This document shows positions 9,686 to 16,720 of a stretch of DNA of 64,000 bases, piece after piece. How positions within the stretch are numbered: the first letter of the stretch is position 1; every line of letters begins with the position of its first letter. The notes beneath the pieces are model-generated. The model saw only the letters and a program-made list of their open reading frames with translations. It ran no database searches and was not told where the DNA came from. The stretch is from contig DASTWV010000009.1 of assembly GCA_035765775.1 (NCBI GenBank), positions 82,065 to 146,064 on the forward strand, read 5' to 3'. The position numbers and the translations under genes are program-made. The stretch comes from Actinomycetota bacterium (lineage in GTDB: Bacteria; Actinomycetota; CADDZG01; JAHWKV01; JAOPZY01).

Positions 9686-10789
9686 GTGTCTAATATGGGT
9701 TCATTGGCTGAGCCGTGGCAGGAGTCGGTTCGTGGCGGGTTGGTGAACCCAGCGATCCTCAACCTCAGCGGCCTCGACCAGATCAGGGCCTGGGAGCGGG
9801 GCCTTGTCCCCCGCCCGCCGATCGCCCGGCTGACCGGCCTGCGCATGGAGGGGGCGGCGGAAGGATCGTCCTCGTGGTCGATGCCCGCCTCGGCATGGAT
9901 GGTCACCCCCCAGGGGGCAATCGCCATCGGGATGCTGGCCGTGCTGGCCGACCCGGCGCTCGGGTGCGCCGTCCAGACCATCCTGCCGCCCGGCACCCCG
10001 TACACGACCGCCGAGCTCTCGCTCACCATGGTGCGCCCGGTCCCCGGCAGCGGTGACCTGCTGCACGCCCACGGGCGGGTGGTCCACCCCGGCCGCCGGA
10101 TGGCGCTTTCGGCGGTGTCGATCGAGGACCGCGCCGGGCGCCTCGTCGCCCACGGCACCTCCCGCTGCATGATCCTGCCCCGGCTGTACCACCTCCCGCC
10201 AGCGGATTCCCTGGAGCAGGAGCCGCCCGGCCCGGGGGACGACGACGCCGACGACCCGTGGCGCAGGCCGGACGTCCAGGGCGCATCGCTGGCCCAGGAA
10301 CTCTGGGATGCCGAGACCGGGCTGGAGATCATGTGCCGGCTCCTGACCGGCGAGCTGCCCCGCCCACCCCTCTGCATGCTGACGGGGCTGCGGGTGACCA
10401 ACGTGGGTTATGGGTCGTGCGAGTTCACCCTCCCGGCCACCGGATGGCTGGCTTCGCCCACCGGGCTGGTGGAGGGCGGGATGATCGCCATGCTGGCCGA
10501 CGCCGCCCTGCAGAGCGCCATCGCCACCACCGCACCGCCCGGGTGCGCGGTGGCCTCGGTGGACCTCAAGGTCAACTTCCTGCGGCCCTGCCCCACCGAC
10601 GGCCGGTTGCTCCTGGGCAAGGGATCGGTGGTGCACCAGGGAAAATCGTTGGTGATCGCCAACGGCGAGGTGCTGAACGCCGATGGCAAGCGGGTGGCCA
10701 TCGGCACCGGGTCCGCCCTGCTCCTGCCCGGCACGCCTGCCACCCTGGACCCCGAGGGCGACTACCTCAGACCAGCCTCCGCTCCGTAG
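9686..10789 (+). CDS. PaaI-type thioesterase with two tandem hotdog domains
   Basis: The 367-residue product consists of two related hotdog-fold halves. The first (about 25-165) has GAIAIGMLAVLADPALGCAV and the second (about 200-355) has EGGMIAMLADAALQSAIAT, the aligned helix region of PaaI/acyl-CoA thioesterases. Each half also has an R-P-x-P strand (TMVRPVPGSG and NFLRPCPTDG). Single-domain members act as dimers or tetramers, so the tandem form is effectively a built-in dimer. The first half has DPALG where the second has DAALQ, so one active site may be altered. The start is GTG 9686, with an ATG three codons later. The substrate is unknown. Confidence 0.85.
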   Translation: MSNMGSLAEPWQESVRGGLVNPAILNLSGLDQIRAWERGLVPRPPIARLTGLRMEGAAEGSSSWSMPASAWMVTPQGAIAIGMLAVLADPALGCAVQTILPPGTPYTTAELSLTMVRPVPGSGDLLHAHGRVVHPGRRMALSAVSIEDRAGRLVAHGTSRCMILPRLYHLPPADSLEQEPPGPGDDDADDPWRRPDVQGASLAQELWDAETGLEIMCRLLTGELPRPPLCMLTGLRVTNVGYGSCEFTLPATGWLASPTGLVEGGMIAMLADAALQSAIATTAPPGCAVASVDLKVNFLRPCPTDGRLLLGKGSVVHQGKSLVIANGEVLNADGKRVAIGTGSALLLPGTPATLDPEGDYLRPASAP

Positions 10790-11432
10790 CCCAGCGGGTC
10801 AGCTGGTGGCGGCTGGACAGCTGCAGCTTGCGCAGCACTGAGGAGACGTGGGTCTCCACCGTCTTGATCGAGATCGACAGGTGCTTGGCCACCTGCTTGT
10901 AGGCGTAGCCCCGGGCGATCAGCCGCAGGACCTCCCGCTCCCGGGGGGTCAGCTGCTCCAGCTCGCTGTCGGCATCGTGGATAACGGCGCCCTCGGGGCC
11001 GTGGCCGGCGAAGGCATCGAGGACGAAGCCGGCCAGCCGGGGGGAGAACACCGCGTCGCCGTCGTAGATCCGGTGGATGGCCACCCGCAGGTCGGCGGGC
11101 GAGATGGACTTGGTCACGTAGCCCCGGGCGCCGGCGCGGATGACGGCGATGACGTCCTCGGGAGCGTCGGACACCGAGAGGGCCAGGAAGCGGGTCTCGG
11201 GCGCCGTGGGGAGCACCCCCTCGATGACCGCCCGGCCCCCGCCCCCCGGGAGGTGGACGTCGAGGAGGACAACGTCGGGCCGGCTGGCGAGGATGCCCGC
11301 CACCGCCGCCGGGGCGTCGCCCGCAGTCCCCGCCAGGGCGAACTCCAGCGGGGGAGAGGCCAACTCGGTCTGGACGCCGGACAGGAACAGCCGGTGATCG
11401 TCCACCACGAAAACCTTGATGGGCGTGGCCAT
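10767..11432 (-). CDS. LuxR/NarL-family response regulator
   Basis: The 221-residue product has an N-terminal receiver domain with phospho-acceptor Asp in VVLLDVHLPGG (about D58), acidic pair D11-D12, and Lys in YVTKSISP. It ends in a C-terminal LuxR helix-turn-helix (LTPREREVLRLIARGYAYKQ and SIKTVETHVSSVLRKLQ, about residues 155-205). The ATG overlaps the stop of the upstream PspC-domain kinase gene by one base (TGATG), so the two form a coupled two-component system. The upstream frame extension lies wholly within the kinase gene and is not used. Its 3' end overlaps the convergent thioesterase gene by about 20 bp. Confidence 0.93.
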   Translation of the reverse strand: MATPIKVFVVDDHRLFLSGVQTELASPPLEFALAGTAGDAPAAVAGILASRPDVVLLDVHLPGGGGRAVIEGVLPTAPETRFLALSVSDAPEDVIAVIRAGARGYVTKSISPADLRVAIHRIYDGDAVFSPRLAGFVLDAFAGHGPEGAVIHDADSELEQLTPREREVLRLIARGYAYKQVAKHLSISIKTVETHVSSVLRKLQLSSRHQLTRWATERRLV

Positions 11433-12712
11433 CAACGTGCCCCCGCGCCTTGCCGGGGCAGCACCAGCTGCACTTCGGTGCCGCCCCCCGGCTCTGTGGT
11501 GATGCATGCCGAGCCCCCGACCCGCTGCATCCGCCCCCGGATCGACTGGGCGATGCCCTGCCGGTCTGTGCCCACCGATTCAGGATCGAACCCGGACCCC
11601 TGATCGCGCACGTAGGCGGTGACCTCGCGGTCCTCCACCTCGAGGTAGATCGAGATCGAGGGTGCCCCGGAGTGCTTGGCGGCGTTGACTGCCGCCTCCC
11701 GGGCGGCTTCCAGCACGGCCTGGAGCCGGTCGTCCATGGGGGTGTCGCCCACGGTGACCACCTCGACGGGCACCTTGAACTGCAGCTCGACCGCCGCCGC
11801 CGCCCGTTCCAGCTCGCCGGACAGCGTGGAGGCGTCCGGGCCGGACCCGTTCAGGGCGAGCGACGGCCGCCCGCTCAGCCAGGCCCGGAGTTCCCGCTCC
11901 TGGTTGCGGGCCAGGGCGACCATCTCCCGGGGTTGGTCGGTGCGCTGGATGAGGGCCAGGGTCTGGAGCACCGAGTCGTGCAGGTGGGCAGCTAACTCGG
12001 CCCGCTCCTCGGAGCGGATCCGCTCCCGGCGTTCGGTGTTGAGGGCGGTGGCCATCCGCCACCCCCACGGTGCGGCGACGAGGCCGACGCCGACCGCGGT
12101 CAGGGCCACCGCCAGCACGGCGTTGGAATGCACCGAGAGGGCGTCGGTGCCGGTGAGGAAGACGGCGACGCCGGCGGCAAGCAGGCCCGCCGCTGCCAGG
12201 ATGCGGATGCGGCCCCGCCATGTGCCTTTCAGGGCGTCGATCGCCGTCTCGGGCACGGCCTGGGCGGCGCTCGCCCACCGAGCCCGGTCGGAATCGTTGC
12301 CCCGGAACCAGATCAGGGCGACGGCCAGGACCACGAGGCCAACCGACCAGGCCAGGGCCGTGCCCACCCAGATTCCGGCGGCGTGCAGCAGGATCACGAC
12401 GCCGGCGATCACCAGGCCCACCCCGACCGCCCGCTGCCCGCCGGCGTCCAGGTGCTCCACCGGCACCTCGGCGGTGGGCAGGCTCATCCAGCCCACGATG
12501 TACACCAGGACGCCGACCCCCCCGCACAGGCTGAGCAGCACGAAGCCGGCCCGGACGAGGGTGGGGTCCACCCGCAACTGCTCGGCGAGGCCGCCGGCCA
12601 CCCCGGCGACGATCCGCCGGGTGGGGCTGCGGCGCAGGCCGAACGACGCCCAGCTGGGCATCGGGCGTGGCCGGGCCGGGGATGGGGCGAACGGGCGGTC
12701 GGCGTGAGGCAT
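11432..12712 (-). CDS. PspC-domain sensor histidine kinase (HisKA_3 type)
   Basis: This membrane sensor kinase has an N-terminal PspC domain (about 27-77: TRRIVAGVAGGLAEQLRVDP, then VYIVGWMSLP). Several transmembrane segments follow (about 85-215), then a HisKA_3 phosphoacceptor region with HLHDSVLQTLALIQ (His near residue 240) and an HATPase domain (EAAVNAAKHSG, DQGSGFDPES). It belongs to the actinobacterial family in which PspC replaces a conventional sensor. I use ATG 12712. A GTG at 12757 is also open, but the additional residues are low complexity. It pairs with the response regulator immediately downstream and is divergent from a PspC membrane protein. Confidence 0.9.
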   Translation of the reverse strand: MPHADRPFAPSPARPRPMPSWASFGLRRSPTRRIVAGVAGGLAEQLRVDPTLVRAGFVLLSLCGGVGVLVYIVGWMSLPTAEVPVEHLDAGGQRAVGVGLVIAGVVILLHAAGIWVGTALAWSVGLVVLAVALIWFRGNDSDRARWASAAQAVPETAIDALKGTWRGRIRILAAAGLLAAGVAVFLTGTDALSVHSNAVLAVALTAVGVGLVAAPWGWRMATALNTERRERIRSEERAELAAHLHDSVLQTLALIQRTDQPREMVALARNQERELRAWLSGRPSLALNGSGPDASTLSGELERAAAAVELQFKVPVEVVTVGDTPMDDRLQAVLEAAREAAVNAAKHSGAPSISIYLEVEDREVTAYVRDQGSGFDPESVGTDRQGIAQSIRGRMQRVGGSACITTEPGGGTEVQLVLPRQGAGAR

Positions 12713-12763
12713 GGGCGCTCGATCCCTGCGTCGTGTGGGGCCCTCATGTTCGCGCACCGCACC

Positions 12764-12854
12764 CCCGATCCGGCATCGGGTCCTTCCCTGAGATCAGGCC
12801 CGCAGGGGGCTCCGGGTCAGGGTTTCCCGGGGGCAATCGGGGGTGAATCCCGAT
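12764..12854. promoter_or_regulatory. Two palindromes of the hexamer ATCGGG/CCCGAT between divergent PspC genes
   Basis: CCCGAT-N5-ATCGGG occupies 12764-12780 and ATCGGG-N7-CCCGAT occupies 12836-12854. Four copies of the same hexamer thus sit in the 261-bp gap between the PspC kinase and the PspC membrane protein. This would suit binding of a dimeric LuxR-type response regulator, but in a 70% GC sequence some such hexamers arise by chance. No other gene was seen in this gap. Confidence 0.4.
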
Positions 12855-12973
12855 GGTGGCCCCGCCCGGCGAGGCCGAGGATTGCACCAGGACCTGGGAA
12901 CCCGCCCAGACGACCGGCCGGGGCCGACCCGAGGGTCACCCGGCAACGCAGCATCGAGGGAGGGAGGGACCCG

Positions 12974-14380
12974 ATGGATGCACCGCAACAGTTCTCCCAG
13001 CAGCCCCCGCCGGGCGGCGGCCGGCCACCGCTGGTGCGCAGCCGAACCGACCGCAAGCTTGCCGGGGTCGCCGGCGGGCTTGCCACCCACTTCGGCGTCG
13101 AGCCGCTCTGGATCCGCCTCGCCTTCGTCGCCTTGGTGATCCCCGGTGGCTTCGGCATCCTGCTGTACGTGGTGCTGTGGGCCTGCCTGCCGGACGAGTC
13201 CGGCCAGCGCCCGATGGCCGAGGGTCTGCTGGAGCGACTGAAGCGAGCCCCGTCCTGGGTTCCGGTGGTGCTGGTGGTGGGGGCGGTGCTCTTCTTTTTC
13301 GGCACCCCCTGGTGGGGCGCTCACCCCGTCACCATCTTCTGGGCGCTGGCACTCATCGCCGCCGGCGTCTGGCTCTACCACAACGACGCCTCCCGATCCG
13401 TCCTCGCACCCCGCGCGGCGACCGCCACAGGACCACTCCCGCCCTCCCCGGCGAGTGCCCCGGCTTCGCCGCCGGTCACCCCGGTCACCCCGTCCGCCCC
13501 GGTCAGCCCGGTCTACGCCGCTGCCTATCCGCCGCAATACGCCCCGGGCGCGGTCGCACCGACGGTCCCCTACTGGGCGCCGCCACGGTCCTACGCCCCG
13601 GCGGCGGCACCGCTCCCCGCCCCCAAGCGGGAGCCGTCGCCCCTTGGCCGCATCACGATCGCGGTGGCGCTGGTGGCCCTCGGCGTCATGGGCGCCTTCC
13701 AGCGTCTCGGCGCCTGGCACCCTCCGCTCCGGGACTATCCCGGCCTTGCGCTCCTCGTGGTGGGTGCCGGCTTGCTCGTCGGCATGCTCTGGGGCCGGGC
13801 CCGGCTCCTGATTCTGGTGGGCCTGCTCATCGTCCCGTTCGGCCTGGTGGCCAACCTGACCGACATGGTGGCGCACGACCGGGCGGGCAACTACATCTAC
13901 ACCCCGTTCACCCCCACCAACGTGCGGGCGGAGTACCACCTGGGAGCCGGCCATCTGCGGGTGGATCTGACCCGGTTCGCCTGGACCCCGGGCATGACGG
14001 TCCGGACCCGGGCCGTCATGGGCGCCGGCAACCTGGAAGTTGTGGTCCCGGACGGTGTCCGGGTGCGCTTCTCCGGCCACGTGGGCGGCGGCGTCATCCA
14101 GTTCCTCGGCCGCCAGGAAGCCGGGCTGGACACCGACTACTCCTCCCAGGCCGGTCCGGCCGGCGGCCCGCTCCTCATCCTGAAGGCGAACGAGTCGTTC
14201 GGGAGGATCCTGGTCGAGCGTCCCTCGGTTGCTGCCAAGGAGTCTCCGGTCCCGGTTCCGAAGGTGCCGAGCCCAGCGGTGCCCGCCCCGCCAGGCCCAG
14301 CTGCCCAGCCAGCCCCGGCTGCCCCGGCGGTTCCGGCTGCCCCGGCGGTTCCGGCTGCGGCCGTGGCTCCAGCTGCGTAA
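12974..14380 (+). CDS. PspC-domain multi-pass membrane protein
   Basis: The 468-residue product starts with a PspC domain (about 20-80: RKLAGVAGGLATHFGVEPLW, then LLYVVLWACLPDE). Two transmembrane segments follow, then a long Pro/Ala-rich linker (about 150-220), further membrane segments, and a C-terminal beta-rich domain (LGAGHLRVDLTRF, VMGAGNLEVVVPDGVRV). That last part resembles the cell-wall-active-antibiotic-response/toastrack type domain. A Pro/Ala tail ends the protein. ATG 12974 is supported by a strong GGGAGGGA ribosome site. Likely role: envelope-stress sensing or membrane protection with the divergent PspC kinase system, an inference from domain and position. Confidence 0.85.
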   Translation: MDAPQQFSQQPPPGGGRPPLVRSRTDRKLAGVAGGLATHFGVEPLWIRLAFVALVIPGGFGILLYVVLWACLPDESGQRPMAEGLLERLKRAPSWVPVVLVVGAVLFFFGTPWWGAHPVTIFWALALIAAGVWLYHNDASRSVLAPRAATATGPLPPSPASAPASPPVTPVTPSAPVSPVYAAAYPPQYAPGAVAPTVPYWAPPRSYAPAAAPLPAPKREPSPLGRITIAVALVALGVMGAFQRLGAWHPPLRDYPGLALLVVGAGLLVGMLWGRARLLILVGLLIVPFGLVANLTDMVAHDRAGNYIYTPFTPTNVRAEYHLGAGHLRVDLTRFAWTPGMTVRTRAVMGAGNLEVVVPDGVRVRFSGHVGGGVIQFLGRQEAGLDTDYSSQAGPAGGPLLILKANESFGRILVERPSVAAKESPVPVPKVPSPAVPAPPGPAAQPAPAAPAVPAAPAVPAAAVAPAA

Positions 14381-14430
14381 GGAGGCGGTAGGCGACAGCC
14401 TGTAGACCCGACACAGAGGGAGGCACGACC

Positions 14431-14688
14431 ATGAAGCGGCACCCGTTCGATCTGTTCTCCGGCTTTTTCGGCGCCCTGTTCGCTGTGCTGGGCATCCTGC
14501 TGCTCTCCGGGCCGCACGGCTTGCAACCCGGCCACCTTGCGGTGGTGGGGCCGGCGGTCGTGATTGCCGCCGGCGTCGCCCTGCTGGCCTCCGTGGTGCG
14601 GGGTTTCCGGTCCCGGCCCGGGACGCCCGACGCCTATGCCGAGGAGCCCGCTGACCCGCTGGTGGAGGAGGTCCCGCCGGAGTCCTAG
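14431..14688 (+). CDS. Small two-helix membrane protein of the PspC cluster
   Basis: This 85-residue protein has two hydrophobic stretches (FGALFAVLGILLLSG and VVGPAVVIAAGVALLASVV) and an acidic C-terminus. The ATG is preceded by GAGGGAGG at 9-16 bases. It follows the PspC membrane protein by 50 bp on the same strand and is probably cotranscribed. Similar small membrane proteins often accompany PspC genes in actinobacteria. No enzymatic motif is present and the exact role is unknown. Confidence 0.7.
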   Translation: MKRHPFDLFSGFFGALFAVLGILLLSGPHGLQPGHLAVVGPAVVIAAGVALLASVVRGFRSRPGTPDAYAEEPADPLVEEVPPES

Positions 14689-14745
14689 GAATTCACCGCC
14701 AGTTCACACCGCGACCACAGTCGCAGCCGGTACTCTTGATAGCCC

Positions 14746-15114
14746 ATGCGCCTGATGCGTCGCGGTTCTGCCGCCAACAACGGCCACGAAGGCCCCCAGT
14801 GGACCCGCGGCCTCGGCGTCGAGGCCCCGGGCTGCACCAGCATCGGCGGCTTGCAGCCCCGCCATCCGGCCCGGGTGGTCGGCGTGGTGGGCAGCATCAA
14901 GGTGTTGCCCCGCCCGGACATCACCCGGCTGGAAATCACCATCTCCGACGGCACCGGAGAGATCAGCGGCGTCTGGTTCGGCCACCACAAGATCGGCGGT
15001 CTCGACCTGGGTGAACGGGTGGTCTTCGAGGGCATGGTGGGCAGCCCGGGCCAGGGCAAGCTGGAGATCCTGCACCCGACCTACCAGCTCCTGGGCAGCT
15101 CCGACCGCAACTGA
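14746..15114 (+). CDS. OB-fold nucleic-acid-binding-like protein
   Basis: The 122-residue product has an OB-fold pattern similar to the RecG wedge: PARVVGVVGSIKVLP, then RLEITISDGTGEISGVWFGHH and LDLGERVVFEGMVG. It has no catalytic motif. It corresponds in type and position to the OB-fold gene near the ceoB-ceoC genes in Mycobacterium (as I recall, Rv2694c). Here it is convergent with the ceoC-like gene. The DUF3159 gene found between them in mycobacteria is absent. Whether it binds DNA is not shown. Confidence 0.8.
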   Translation: MRLMRRGSAANNGHEGPQWTRGLGVEAPGCTSIGGLQPRHPARVVGVVGSIKVLPRPDITRLEITISDGTGEISGVWFGHHKIGGLDLGERVVFEGMVGSPGQGKLEILHPTYQLLGSSDRN

Positions 15115-15160
15115 CGCCCGGTTCCCTCGGCCGCCGGAAGCCCCCGGGGATGTCCGATTT

Positions 15161-15904
15161 CTACGAGCGAGCCCTACTGCCGGGAGTGCCCGCCACCCAG
15201 GGCTCGGCTCGCAGGCCGGGCGCGGCGTCCGCTTCGGGTGGGCGCTCCCCGGAGAGGAGTTCCTCGATGGCCGCCTCGGCCTCGGTGACCGCCAGTGCCA
15301 GGACCTCGTCGCCGGCGATGAGCGGGGTCTCGTCCCGGGGCACGATGACGTGCTGATTGCGCACGACCGCCACCACGGCGCAGTCCTGGGGAAGCCCCAG
15401 CTCGCCGATCAATCGGCCGGCGGCGAAGGAGCGCTCGCTCAGGGTGACCTCCACCAGCGAGACCTTGCCCTTTTCGAGGGTCAGGAGGCGCACCAGGTCG
15501 CCCACCGACACCGCCTCCTCCACCAGCGCGGTCAGCAGGTGCGGCGGGCTGACGGCGGCGTCAACGCCCCAGGACTCGTTGAACAGCCAGTGGTTCTTCG
15601 GGTGGTTCACCCGGGCCAGCACCCGGGGGATGGCGTACTCCTGCTTGGCCAGCAGCGAGATCACGAGGTTGTCCTCGTCGTCGCCGGTGGCCGCCACCAT
15701 GACATCGCAGGTGTCCAGGCCGATGCCCTTCAACTCGAACGGCTCGCAGGCGTCGGCATGGACCCAGGTGCAGGGGATGGATCCGGAGAGGCGGGTGATG
15801 ATGTCCTTGTTCTGCTCCACGATGAGGACCTCGTGGCCGCGCTGCACCAGGTCGGCGGCCACGTACTGGCCAACCTTGCCCGCACCTGCGACTGCCACCT
15901 TCAT
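15161..15904 (-). CDS. ceoC: TrkA-type potassium uptake regulatory protein (second copy)
   Basis: The 247-residue product has an N-terminal NAD-binding Rossmann domain with MKVAVAGAGKVGQYVAADL (G-x-G-x-x-G) and an acidic residue at the end of strand 2 (VLIVEQNKD). A C-terminal TrkA_C/RCK domain follows (about 135-220: VSLVEVTLSERSFAAGRLIGEL, PRDETPLIAGDEVLAL). Such proteins gate potassium channels or Trk/Ktr transporters in response to nucleotides. It starts four bases after the stop of the upstream TrkA gene, so the two form a pair. The gene symbol follows the mycobacterial order and is inferred from synteny. The C-terminal 30 residues are disordered. Confidence 0.9.
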   Translation of the reverse strand: MKVAVAGAGKVGQYVAADLVQRGHEVLIVEQNKDIITRLSGSIPCTWVHADACEPFELKGIGLDTCDVMVAATGDDEDNLVISLLAKQEYAIPRVLARVNHPKNHWLFNESWGVDAAVSPPHLLTALVEEAVSVGDLVRLLTLEKGKVSLVEVTLSERSFAAGRLIGELGLPQDCAVVAVVRNQHVIVPRDETPLIAGDEVLALAVTEAEAAIEELLSGERPPEADAAPGLRAEPWVAGTPGSRARS

Positions 15905-15908
15905 GCCG

Positions 15909-16583
15909 TCACCGTACCGCCGCCACCGTCTTGCCCCGGCTGGCGAGGTTTGCCCCGACGTTGCCGAGCTCGCTGCGGACCACGATCAGGTTGAGGAAGT
16001 CACCCTCCTGGATGATGGTGTGCGGTTCCGGCACCTGCGTCTTGCCGAAGCGGGTGAGGGCGGTGACGATGATCTTGCCCGCCACGTTCAGCTCCTGGAC
16101 CCGGGCGCCGGCGGCCGACTCCGGCACCTCGGTGCCGATGGCCACGACGTCGCCCGATCCGATGGTGCCCAGGATGGCCTGCGGGGCGGGGATCACCCGG
16201 GCCATCACCTGGTCGGTCGTCCACGCCACGGTGGCGACCGTGGGGATCCCGAGGCGCTCGTAGATCTGGGCCCGCCGGGGGTCGTAGATCCGGGCCGCCA
16301 CGGTCTTGCAGCCGTAGTGCTCCTTGGCGATCCGGGCGCAGACGATGTTGGAGTTGTCGCCGTTGGTGACGGCGATGAACACGTCCGCCTGCCGGATGCC
16401 GGCGGCCTCCAGGATGTCGCGGTCGAAGCCCGGCCCGACGAAGGTCTTGCCCTGGAAGCCGGGGTGGAGGTGCTCGAAGGCAGACGCCTTCTTGTCGATG
16501 ACGGACACGGTGAACTCGCGCTCACACAAGGTGTCCGCCAGTTCCGCACCAACCCGCCCACAGCCTACGATCACCGCATGCAC
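15909..16583 (-). CDS. ceoB: TrkA-type potassium uptake regulatory protein (first copy)
   Basis: This is a 224-residue RCK protein. Its Rossmann domain has HAVIVGCGRVGAELADTL at the N-terminus and SVIDKKASAFEHL after strand 2, and it is followed by a TrkA_C domain (NVAGKIIVTALTRFGK, IIQEGDFLNLIVV). The frame is open to 16625, but the GTG at 16583 places the start directly before the nucleotide-binding strand, as is usual in this family. It is divergent from the APC/KimA-like transporter and coupled to the second TrkA gene. No TrkH/KtrB membrane partner is in the window; the divergent transporter is the obvious candidate. Confidence 0.9.
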   Translation of the reverse strand: MHAVIVGCGRVGAELADTLCEREFTVSVIDKKASAFEHLHPGFQGKTFVGPGFDRDILEAAGIRQADVFIAVTNGDNSNIVCARIAKEHYGCKTVAARIYDPRRAQIYERLGIPTVATVAWTTDQVMARVIPAPQAILGTIGSGDVVAIGTEVPESAAGARVQELNVAGKIIVTALTRFGKTQVPEPHTIIQEGDFLNLIVVRSELGNVGANLASRGKTVAAVR

Positions 16584-16720
16584 GCTCTCACGATACACGT
16601 CCGGTGCCGCGCCCCAAAACCTCACTAGTAGCTGGTGCTTCTTTCTTTATGTTTTATTAACGCCGGTATGGATGTGCCGGTTGGGGGGCCGCCCTAGGCT
16701 GAAGGTGAGAGGAGGCCACC

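Noticed and set aside
12128..12973. Upstream extension of the PspC membrane protein to 12128
   Set aside because: It lies antisense to the kinase gene, has Gln/Pro/Arg-rich composition, and the strong ribosome site is at ATG 12974.
16584..16720. A c-di-AMP (ydaO-type) riboswitch before the KimA-like gene
   Set aside because: The gap is only about 137 bp and I could not find the conserved core segments or pseudo-symmetric fold; only a small CCGG hairpin and a ribosome site are visible.
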